This document shows, piece after piece, positions 8,468 to 18,195 of a stretch of 64,000 nucleotides of DNA. The position numbers and the translations under genes are program-made. The first letter of the stretch is position 1, and the number at the start of each line of letters is the position of its first letter. The notes below the pieces were generated by a model, which searched no databases, was not told the DNA's origin, and saw only the letters and a program-made list of their open reading frames with translations. The stretch is from Pseudomonas pharyngis (GTDB lineage Bacteria > Pseudomonadota > Gammaproteobacteria > Pseudomonadales > Pseudomonadaceae): contig NZ_BQID01000003.1 in NCBI RefSeq assembly GCF_021602345.1, positions 124,001 to 188,000 of the forward strand, in the 5' to 3' direction.

Positions 8468-8650
8468 ATGGCCAAACCCAATTACTCCTTCGCCAAACGT
8501 CAACGTGACTTGGCCAAGGAACAGAAGAAAGAGGAAAAGCTTCAGCGCAAGAAACAGATGGCTGAAGAGGCGGCACTGAACCCTGACGGTGAAGTGGCGA
8601 CTGAAGATGATGATGTTGAGACACCGAAAGACCCGGCGCCCGACGCCTGA
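8468..8650 (+). CDS. Small charged conserved hypothetical protein (60 aa)
   Basis: A 60-residue protein with AGAGGA upstream. The N-terminal half is very basic and probably one helix (NYSFAKRQRDLAKEQKKEEK), while the C-terminal half is acidic (TEDDDVETPKDPAPDA). No catalytic motif is visible. It follows the LOG gene by 68 bases on the same strand and may share its transcript. Similar lysine-rich short proteins are common in pseudomonads at this locus. Function unknown. Confidence 0.75.
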   Translation: MAKPNYSFAKRQRDLAKEQKKEEKLQRKKQMAEEAALNPDGEVATEDDDVETPKDPAPDA

Positions 8651-8680
8651 GCAAATTGCTGAAACCTTGAACACAATCCC

Positions 8681-8769
8681 TGTGGGAGCGGGCATGCTCG
8701 CGAAAGCGTCGTGACATTCACTATGGATGTGACTGAAAAATTGCTTTCGCGAGCAAGCCCGCTCCCACA
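8681..8769. repeat. REPIN (inverted pair of REP palindromes), gcgggc class
   Basis: Two REP sequences in opposite orientation: tgtgggagcgggcatgctcg at the left and, reverse-complemented, tgtgggagcgggcttgctcg at the right, about 40 bases apart. This is the typical P. fluorescens REP doublet, non-autonomous and mobilised by RAYT transposases elsewhere in the genome. It lies between convergent genes. Confidence 0.9.
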
Positions 8770-8777
8770 TTTGATCT

Positions 8778-9671
8778 TCACTCCTCCAGTGGCAACACGG
8801 TGACGCGGACTTCCGGGTCGTGATTGCCACCACCCAGAATCACCCCGCGCAACGGCGAGACATCGGAGAAATCCCGGCCCCAGGCCAGGGTGATGTGCTC
8901 CAGTGCCGGCTGCACATTGTTTGTCGGATCGAAATCCACCCAGCCCAGTACCGGGCAAAACACCGAGACCCAGGCATGGGACGCATCGGCGCCGATCAAC
9001 CGTGGCTGCCCCGGCGGCGGCTGGGTCAGCAGGTAGCCGCTGACGTAACGCGCCGCCAGCCCGCGTGATCGCACACAGGCGAGCATCAGGTGCGCGAAGT
9101 CCTGACAGACCCCGCGCCGGCGCTCCAGCACTTCCACCAGCGGCGTCGCGACTTGCGTCGCTTCGGCATCGAAGGTGAATTCGCTGAAGATCTTCTGCAT
9201 CAGGGCCTGCACACCCAGCATCAACGGTCTGCCGGCCGGGAAACAGCTCTCCGAAAACTCGACGAAGCTGCGTTTGAGATGCACGTAGGGCGACTGAAAT
9301 CGATAGCGACAGACTTCCAGCAACGAAGCGGACAGCGGCTGGCTGCTGTAGGTCAGCGCGTTGCGGGTCAGTTCCCAGGCCGGCGACTGCTGGAAATCCA
9401 CCACGGGCCGCGCCAGCACTTCGACCGTCAGCCGTGCGTTGACCTGCAATTCATCGTGGGGCCGTTCGAAGGCCAGGCGGGTCAGCGGATTGCCGAACAC
9501 ATCCTGCTCGTCACGGCGGGTGGTCGGCTGCGGGCTGATCAGCAATTGCTGCTCGGTGCAGCGCTGCCAGTCGCACTCGCGCGGCCACAGATGCGCCAGT
9601 TGCTGGGCCAGGGATACCGGGCTGTCGTAGCGATAGCAGGTGTCGTGAAAGATCTGGTAATGGGCGCTCAT
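8778..9671 (-). CDS. Transglutaminase-family protein (bacterial N-terminal plus catalytic core)
   Basis: A 297-residue cytoplasmic protein with a Bact_transglu_N domain (residues 1-95) and a transglutaminase-like cysteine-peptidase core. The triad is visible: Cys189 in RRGVCQDFAHLM, His232 in DASHAWVSV and Asp248 in GWVDFDPTNN. No signal peptide is present. It is the last gene of a three-gene operon and its start overlaps the stop of the ATP-grasp/alpha-E gene by one base. Such enzymes may cleave or transfer gamma-glutamyl or isopeptide bonds on a peptide made by the partner ATP-grasp enzyme; the substrate is unknown. Confidence 0.88.
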   Translation of the reverse strand: MSAHYQIFHDTCYRYDSPVSLAQQLAHLWPRECDWQRCTEQQLLISPQPTTRRDEQDVFGNPLTRLAFERPHDELQVNARLTVEVLARPVVDFQQSPAWELTRNALTYSSQPLSASLLEVCRYRFQSPYVHLKRSFVEFSESCFPAGRPLMLGVQALMQKIFSEFTFDAEATQVATPLVEVLERRRGVCQDFAHLMLACVRSRGLAARYVSGYLLTQPPPGQPRLIGADASHAWVSVFCPVLGWVDFDPTNNVQPALEHITLAWGRDFSDVSPLRGVILGGGNHDPEVRVTVLPLEE

Positions 9672-12157
9672 CAGACGGACACCGTACGCTGGCTGACATC
9701 ATCGACATGGGCGAAATGGCGCAGGGCCAGACGGTCCGACACCTGACTGCTGGCGTCGGCGATCTCCTGCAGCAAATCCGCCAGTCCGTCGAGGGCCGCA
9801 CGCACGCTGGACTCGCCGAACAGGGGATTTTCCAGACAGCTCAGGTCGAAGCGCGCCAGACGCTCGACCAGCGGCGGCAATCCTGCCTCCCTCGGCATAC
9901 CGAAGTCATCATTCAGCCGCTTGAGGGTGCGGGTCACCAGCTTCAACTGGAACAGCACCGCATGGGGGTTCTGCTCGTCCAGCAGCAACAGGTCGAGCAC
10001 CGGAATCAACTGCGCCACCGCCAGATAACGCGAGCGATAGGTGATGCTGCTGTTGCCCAGCTCCAGCAACCACTCAAGCCCGGCCTGATCGAACGCCCCG
10101 GCGCCCCGCAGGAAACCCGCGAGACTGCCGCTGAGAAATTGCAGGCGTTCGATGCGCCGGCCGATCATCAGGAAGCGCCAGCCTTCGTCACGGGTCATGT
10201 CGTCGAGGGCAAACCCGGACAGCGCCGCCAGCGACATCACCAACCGGTTGAGAAAATCCAGCAGCTCGCCGAAGTCAGGTTCGTCGGTGTCCAGCTCCGA
10301 AGCCTCGCGTTGCAGCTCCACCAGCGCCTGCCAGTTTTCCCGGGACAACTTGCCGCGCACTTGCGATGCCGCCCACTGCAAGCGCTGCAGGTTGGAGCGC
10401 AGGCTGAACGACCAGTCCTCGCCGAGCAGCGCCGCAAGCAAGCGTTCCGGCAGTTCACCTTCGTCCGGCAGCAGCATCAGTCGCTCGCCCAGATCCACAG
10501 CGGCCTGCAAGGCTTGCGGGTCATCGCCGTCGACGTAGCGCGCGAGCATGATCCGCAGCAGCCGCGCGCTGTCGTCGCAGCGCTCGCAGTAACGGCCGAA
10601 CCAGAACAGGTTTTCCACCACCCGCGACGGCAGGTACGGATCGCGGCGCACCAGATCGGGCACGCCGATATTGCGCTGGGCTTTCCACTGTTCCCCGCTC
10701 GGCGGCCGATCCCCCAGCACCCAGGTGTCCTTGCTCGCACCACCGCGCTGCATCGACACCACTTCGGCATCGGCTTCGGCCGCGACCCGGGTCAGGCCAC
10801 CGGGCAACACCCGATAACCGTCGTGACTGGCCACCGCGTACATGCGCATGCCGATTGCCCGGGGTTGCAGTTGCCCGTCCTCGGGCTGCCAGATCGGCGC
10901 CTGGGACAGCTGCGCGAGTTCTTGCGCGACATAGGCATAAGGGCGGGCCTGCATGCGCGCGGCGAGACTTTCACGCTGTTTTTCGCTCAGATCCCGGCCA
11001 AAAACCGGAGGGAAGCTTTGCGAGGGGAACGCCGGCTTGATCAGCAGCTCCGGCAGTTTCTCCAGGGCCTGGGCCAACACCGGCGCTTCGCCGCACCACC
11101 ACGTGGCAATGGACGGCAGAATCAGATCTTCGCCGAACAGGTACTGATTGATCTTCGGCAGAAAACCGAGCAGCCCCGGCGACTCCAGTACGCCACTGCC
11201 CAGTGCATTGGCCACCAGCACCCGGCCCTGACGCACCGCGTCCAGCAATCCGGGAACGCCGAGCGCGGAATCGGTGCGCAATTCCAGCGGATCGCAGAAG
11301 TCATCGTCGAGCCGGCGCAGGATCGCGTGCACCCGGCGCAGGCCACTGAGGGTTTTCAGGTAGACCGTGGCATCACGCACCGTCAGGTCACCGCCCTCCA
11401 CCAGCGGATAACCGAGCTGGCGGGCAAGATAAAGATGTTCGAAATAGCTCTCGTTGAAGCGCCCCGGGGTCAGCAACACCACCAGCGGCGCGTCATCGTC
11501 GCAGGGAGCCTGACGGGCGAGGGTTTCCTGCAGGGTGCGGAAGAATCCGGCCAGATGCTGCACTTTCAGATCCCGATACAACTCGGGGAAGGCGCGGGAC
11601 ACGATAGTGCGGTTTTCCAGCGCATAACCGGCGCCGGATGGCGCCTGGGTACGATCCGCCGTCACCCACCAGCGTCCGTCCGGCGTGCGCGCCAGATCCA
11701 CGGCATACAGGTGCAGAAAGGCCCCGTCCGGCGGCGCAATGCCCTGACAGGGCCAGAGGAAGTTGTTGTGGCCGAACACCAGCTCCGCTGGCAGCAGCCC
11801 TTCGCTGATCAGCCGCTGCGGGCCGTACAGATCCGCCAGCACCGCATTGAGCAGCCGCGCGCGCTGGGCGATTCCGGCGGACAGTTGCTGCCACTCGTCA
11901 GCAGCGATCACGTGGGGCAGCAGATCCAGCTCCCACGGACGATCCGCGCCTTTCGGATCCGCATAGACGTTGTAGGTCACGCCGTTTTCCTGAATCTGCC
12001 GGGTCAGCAATGCCTGACGCTGCACCAGGTGCGCTGGGGTGCTGCGCTGCAAATGGTCGACCAGTCGCCGCCAGTGCGGGCGCACCGCCCCGCTGTCGTC
12101 GAGCAGTTCGTGATAGGTGCCCGCAGTCAGCGGGTAGCGGTCAAGCAGGTCAGGCAT
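9671..12157 (-). CDS. Circularly permuted ATP-grasp (type 2) fused to alpha-E domain
   Basis: An 828-residue fusion. Residues 1-480 match the circularly permuted ATP-grasp family (formerly DUF404/DUF407): GVTYNVYADPKG near 60, LVFGHNNFLWPCQG, PGRFNESYFEHLYLARQLGY near 235, and the ATP-binding stretch around LLIKPAFPSQSFPPVFG near 370. From about residue 508 the alpha-E helical domain (DUF403) begins with PSRVVENLFWFGRYCER. In many genomes these are separate proteins; here they form one chain. ATP-grasp enzymes form peptide or amide bonds with ATP. Flanking transglutaminases suggest synthesis and trimming of an unknown peptide. The gap to the DUF2126 gene is 88 bases. Confidence 0.9.
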   Translation of the reverse strand: MPDLLDRYPLTAGTYHELLDDSGAVRPHWRRLVDHLQRSTPAHLVQRQALLTRQIQENGVTYNVYADPKGADRPWELDLLPHVIAADEWQQLSAGIAQRARLLNAVLADLYGPQRLISEGLLPAELVFGHNNFLWPCQGIAPPDGAFLHLYAVDLARTPDGRWWVTADRTQAPSGAGYALENRTIVSRAFPELYRDLKVQHLAGFFRTLQETLARQAPCDDDAPLVVLLTPGRFNESYFEHLYLARQLGYPLVEGGDLTVRDATVYLKTLSGLRRVHAILRRLDDDFCDPLELRTDSALGVPGLLDAVRQGRVLVANALGSGVLESPGLLGFLPKINQYLFGEDLILPSIATWWCGEAPVLAQALEKLPELLIKPAFPSQSFPPVFGRDLSEKQRESLAARMQARPYAYVAQELAQLSQAPIWQPEDGQLQPRAIGMRMYAVASHDGYRVLPGGLTRVAAEADAEVVSMQRGGASKDTWVLGDRPPSGEQWKAQRNIGVPDLVRRDPYLPSRVVENLFWFGRYCERCDDSARLLRIMLARYVDGDDPQALQAAVDLGERLMLLPDEGELPERLLAALLGEDWSFSLRSNLQRLQWAASQVRGKLSRENWQALVELQREASELDTDEPDFGELLDFLNRLVMSLAALSGFALDDMTRDEGWRFLMIGRRIERLQFLSGSLAGFLRGAGAFDQAGLEWLLELGNSSITYRSRYLAVAQLIPVLDLLLLDEQNPHAVLFQLKLVTRTLKRLNDDFGMPREAGLPPLVERLARFDLSCLENPLFGESSVRAALDGLADLLQEIADASSQVSDRLALRHFAHVDDVSQRTVSV

Positions 12158-12245
12158 GGAAAGCTCGGCAGCCGGCAGGGAACGGTCAGACTAACGCAGG
12201 CACATGACACCCGGATATACGAAAAATCCGGGCGTCGTGTACGAA

Positions 12246-15200
12246 TCAAAAACGTCGTAAATCGAGAGTCATCGGCAGTTCGTCGGAGATAGTCAGGTTC
12301 GGTACAGGAAGTTTCCCCGGCGTGTGTCCGATGCGGAAGAACCGCGCCATGCGCCGGCTCTCCGCTTCGTTGGCGTTGACCGGCAGCGTCTCGTAATTGC
12401 GCCCGCCCGGATGGGCGACGTGGTACTGACAGCCGCCCAGCGAACGCTGCATCCAGGTATCGAGCAAGTCGAACACCAGCGGCGCATGCACCGGGATCGT
12501 CGGTTGCAGGCAGTTGGCCGGTTGCCACGCGCGAAAACGTACGCCGGCGACAAACTCGCCAACCCGTCCGGTCGGTTGCAGCGGCACCGGGATGCCATTG
12601 CAGGTCAGCAGATAGCGCTGCGGCGGCAGCCCCGTAAGCTTGACCTGCAAACGCTCCAGCGATGAATCGACGTAGCGCACCGTGCCGCCCGCCGCGCCCT
12701 CCTCTCCCAGCACGTGCCAGGGTTCGAGAGCCTGGCGCAATTCCAGCTCGATACCGTTGACGGCGTAATCGCCGACCTTGGGGAAACGGAACTCAAGATG
12801 CGCCGCAAACCATTCCGCACGCAGGGGGTAACCGGCATTGTTGAGTTCGACGATGACGTCGGCGAAGTCCTGTTCGATGAAGTGCGGCAACATGAAGCGG
12901 TCGTGCAGCTCCGTACCCCAGCGCGCCAGTTTCGGCGGCGCATAGGGCTCGCGCCAGAACCGCGCCACCAGCGCTCGCAACAACAGCTGCTGCGCCAGGC
13001 TCATGCGCGCATGGGGTGGCATTTCGAAACCACGCAACTCCAGCAAGCCGAGGCGCCCGGTGGCGCCGTCCGGTGAATACAGCTTGTCGATGCAGAACTC
13101 GGCGCGGTGGGTGTTGCCGGTGACGTCGATCAGCAAATTGCGCAACAGGCGATCGACCAGCCACGGCGGGCATTCCTCTCCCGGCGCCGGCATTTGTGCG
13201 AAAGCGATTTCCAGTTCATACAGCGCGTCGTTGCGCGCTTCGTCGACCCGCGGCGCCTGGGAGGTCGGGCCGATGAACAGACCGGAAAACAGGTACGACA
13301 GTGAAGGATGGTTATGCCAGTAACTGATCAGGCTACGCAGCAGGTCCGGACGGCGCAGAAACGGTGAGTCGCCCGGTGTCGCGCCGCCGAGCACGAAATG
13401 GTTACCACCGCCGGTGCCGGTGTGCCGCCCGTCGACCATGAATTTCTCGGTGGACAGTCGGGTCTGGCGCGCTTCTTCGTACAGAAACTCGGTGCGTTCG
13501 ACCAACTCGTCCCACGTCGCGGACGGCTGCACGTTGACCTCAATCACGCCGGGATCCGGGGTGATGCGGAAATTGCTCAGGCGCGGATCGCTCGGCGGCT
13601 CGTAGCCTTCCAGCAACACCGGACAATGCAGCTCTTCGGCGGTGGCTTCGATGGCCGCGACCAGTTCCAGATAATCCTCGACCCGCTCCAGCGGCGGCAT
13701 GAACAGGTACAACCGGCCTTCCCGGGCCTCGGCGCACAAGGCGGTGCGGGTCAGCCAGTCGGCGGACTCATCGATCTTCGGTACACGCTCGTCTGCCGGA
13801 GCCGGCTCACGGTGATCGTTGAGCTGCGCTGTTTCGGGCAGCTCGGGGAAATCCTGGTTCGGATCGTTCGGATGAATGAACGGATACTCCGCTGCCTTCA
13901 CCCAGGGCTGCGAGCCCAGCGGCAGGCGATAGCCCAGCGGTGAATCCCCCGGCACCAAGCGACAATGCTCATCGCGCAGATACCAGCGCCCGCTCTGCCA
14001 CTGATCGCCCTTGGCGGTGCGCGCCAGCGGCAACACCTGGCCGATGATCTTGTCCAGCCCCTGACTGAACACCTTGCGCAGTCGCGCACGTTCCAGCGGC
14101 TCCTCCAGACGCGAGTCTTCGGCGCTGACGTTGCTCGGCAAGGCGCCCTCGCGCCAGAGGTAATAGAAGTTGTCTTCGTAGGCCGGGAACACGAAGCGTG
14201 TCGGCACTTTCAGGCGCTCGGCGACACTCGCCAGAAAGCGCCCGGCCAGCTCACCCGTAGCGCCGTAATCCTGCTGCTCATCGGCGATCAGTGCGTTGTT
14301 GTGCCAGATCGGCACACCGTCGCGGCGCCAGTAACAATTCAGTGACCAGCGCGGCAGTTGCTCGCCTGGATACCATTTGCCCTGGCCAAAATGCACCAGC
14401 CCCTTGGGCGCGTAATGCTTGCGCATGCGCTGGAACAGTTCGGCGGAGAGCCGGCGCTTGTCCGGACCCAGCGCGGCGGTGTTCCACTCGGCGCCGTCGG
14501 GGTCGTCGATGGACACGAAGGTGGGTTCGCCGCCCATGGTCAGGCGCACATCACCTTCCAGCAGATCGGCATCGATTTGCCGGCCCAGCGCCTGGATCGC
14601 CAGCCATTGCTCATCGGTGTAGGGCTTGGTGACCCGGGGTGCTTCCCAGATCCGCTCTACGGACATTTCGTGGCTGAACTCGCACTCGCAAGGCTCCACC
14701 AGACCACTGATCGGCGCCGCCGAGGACGGATCGGGACTGCAGGCCAACGGGATGTGCCCTTCCCCGGCGAACAGTCCGGACGTCGCATCAAGACCAATCC
14801 AGCCTGCGCCGGGCAGGTACACCTCGCACCATGCGTGCAGGTCGGTGAAGTCCACTTCGGTGCCGGACGGGCCGTCGAGGCTTTTCACGTCGGCGGTCAA
14901 TTGAATCAGGTAGCCGGAGACGAAACGCGCCGCCAGCCCGAGGTTGCGCAGCAGTTGCACCAGCAACCACGCCGAATCACGGCAGGAACCGGAGGCATGT
15001 TCGAGGGTGTGCTCCGGGGTCTGCACACCCGGTTCCATGCGAATCAGGTAATTGATGTCTTCGCTCAGACGCTGGTTGAGCGCCACCAGGAAATCCACGG
15101 CCGGCAACGGCGTGCGGTCGATGGCGTCCAGATAGGCCTTGAATGTCGGCGTCAGCGGCAGGGTTTCGAGGTACGGCGCCAGTTCCTTGCGCTCATCGGC

Positions 15201-15521
15201 GGCGTAGGCGAAGGGGATTTTCTCGGCGTAGGGCTCGAGGAAAAAGTCGAACGGGTTGAACACCGCCATCTCGGCCAGCAGATCGACCTCGATCCGCAGT
15301 TCGGCGGTTTTCTCGGGGAACACCAGCCGGGCGAGGTAGTTGCCCTGAGGGTCCTGCTGCCAGTTGATGAAGTGCTGCTCGGGCGAGACTTTCAGTGAAT
15401 AGGACAGAATCCGCGTACGGCTGTGGGCAGCCGGACGCAGACGCACGATCTGCGGGCCGAGTTCGACAGCGCGGTCGTAGCGGTAATGCGTGACGTGATG
15501 CAATGCGACATGAATCGACAC
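12246..15521 (-). CDS. Transglutaminase-DUF2126 large protein
   Basis: A 1091-residue protein starting at GTG 15521 (VSIHVALHHVTHYRYD), chosen because AGGAGG lies just upstream. Residues 1-290 form a transglutaminase-like domain with Cys180 (GSCRDSAWLL), His229 (DLHAWCEVYL) and Asp245 (GLDATSG). The remaining about 800 residues are the DUF2126 domain, with family stretches LTMGGEPTFVSIDD, WYPGEQLPRWSLNCYWRRDG and GGGNHFVLGG; its fold and activity are undescribed to my knowledge, though it travels with transglutaminases and ATP-grasp enzymes. It is the first gene of the operon running to 8778. No signal peptide, so it is presumably cytosolic. Confidence 0.9.
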   Translation of the reverse strand: MSIHVALHHVTHYRYDRAVELGPQIVRLRPAAHSRTRILSYSLKVSPEQHFINWQQDPQGNYLARLVFPEKTAELRIEVDLLAEMAVFNPFDFFLEPYAEKIPFAYAADERKELAPYLETLPLTPTFKAYLDAIDRTPLPAVDFLVALNQRLSEDINYLIRMEPGVQTPEHTLEHASGSCRDSAWLLVQLLRNLGLAARFVSGYLIQLTADVKSLDGPSGTEVDFTDLHAWCEVYLPGAGWIGLDATSGLFAGEGHIPLACSPDPSSAAPISGLVEPCECEFSHEMSVERIWEAPRVTKPYTDEQWLAIQALGRQIDADLLEGDVRLTMGGEPTFVSIDDPDGAEWNTAALGPDKRRLSAELFQRMRKHYAPKGLVHFGQGKWYPGEQLPRWSLNCYWRRDGVPIWHNNALIADEQQDYGATGELAGRFLASVAERLKVPTRFVFPAYEDNFYYLWREGALPSNVSAEDSRLEEPLERARLRKVFSQGLDKIIGQVLPLARTAKGDQWQSGRWYLRDEHCRLVPGDSPLGYRLPLGSQPWVKAAEYPFIHPNDPNQDFPELPETAQLNDHREPAPADERVPKIDESADWLTRTALCAEAREGRLYLFMPPLERVEDYLELVAAIEATAEELHCPVLLEGYEPPSDPRLSNFRITPDPGVIEVNVQPSATWDELVERTEFLYEEARQTRLSTEKFMVDGRHTGTGGGNHFVLGGATPGDSPFLRRPDLLRSLISYWHNHPSLSYLFSGLFIGPTSQAPRVDEARNDALYELEIAFAQMPAPGEECPPWLVDRLLRNLLIDVTGNTHRAEFCIDKLYSPDGATGRLGLLELRGFEMPPHARMSLAQQLLLRALVARFWREPYAPPKLARWGTELHDRFMLPHFIEQDFADVIVELNNAGYPLRAEWFAAHLEFRFPKVGDYAVNGIELELRQALEPWHVLGEEGAAGGTVRYVDSSLERLQVKLTGLPPQRYLLTCNGIPVPLQPTGRVGEFVAGVRFRAWQPANCLQPTIPVHAPLVFDLLDTWMQRSLGGCQYHVAHPGGRNYETLPVNANEAESRRMARFFRIGHTPGKLPVPNLTISDELPMTLDLRRF

Positions 15522-15686
15522 GGCGTGCCTCCTGCGAGCCCAAGCGTATTCGAAAGCGCGCAAGACTTATGCCATGCAGAGGCTTGGGCGCTTTCCCGGA
15601 ATGCTTAGGGCAGTACAGCACCAAAATCGGGCGATGCGGTGAAATGGTTTGGCACAGTTGCACGCAAATGTTGCGAGGCACAACGC

Positions 15687-15714
15687 AAAACGCCAACCCG
15701 AAGGTTGGCGTTCT
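15687..15714 (-). terminator. Intrinsic terminator of the ygiQ gene
   Basis: Read on the minus strand: AGAACGCCAACC, loop TTCG, GGTTGGCGTTTT. It begins 19 bases after the ygiQ stop codon and separates it from the DUF2126 operon. Confidence 0.85.
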
Positions 15715-15732
15715 GTTCAGCTCAAGTGCGTT

Positions 15733-18036
<2,304 letters not shown>

Positions 18037-18195
18037 GTCGATAACCGGTGTTGGCTTTCATTGAATTCGCGGGCGCGGAATATAGCACAAATTTTGACCA
18101 ATTCCGACGACTGTGGTCGGTTTCTCTCAGCCTCGTCCACGGCCAAGCACTTTGTTCAACAAATGGGTTCACGACTTATTCAAGGATGAATACAC

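Noticed and set aside
8681-8769. Repeats considered as CRISPR or insertion sequence
   Set aside because: Only one inverted pair, no regular spacers and no transposase; it is a REP doublet.
9707-12292. Long plus-strand open frame (861 codons) opposite the ATP-grasp/alpha-E gene
   Set aside because: It is rich in Arg, Gln, His and Ala without family motifs, as expected for an antisense shadow of a high-GC gene; the minus-strand protein has clear domains.
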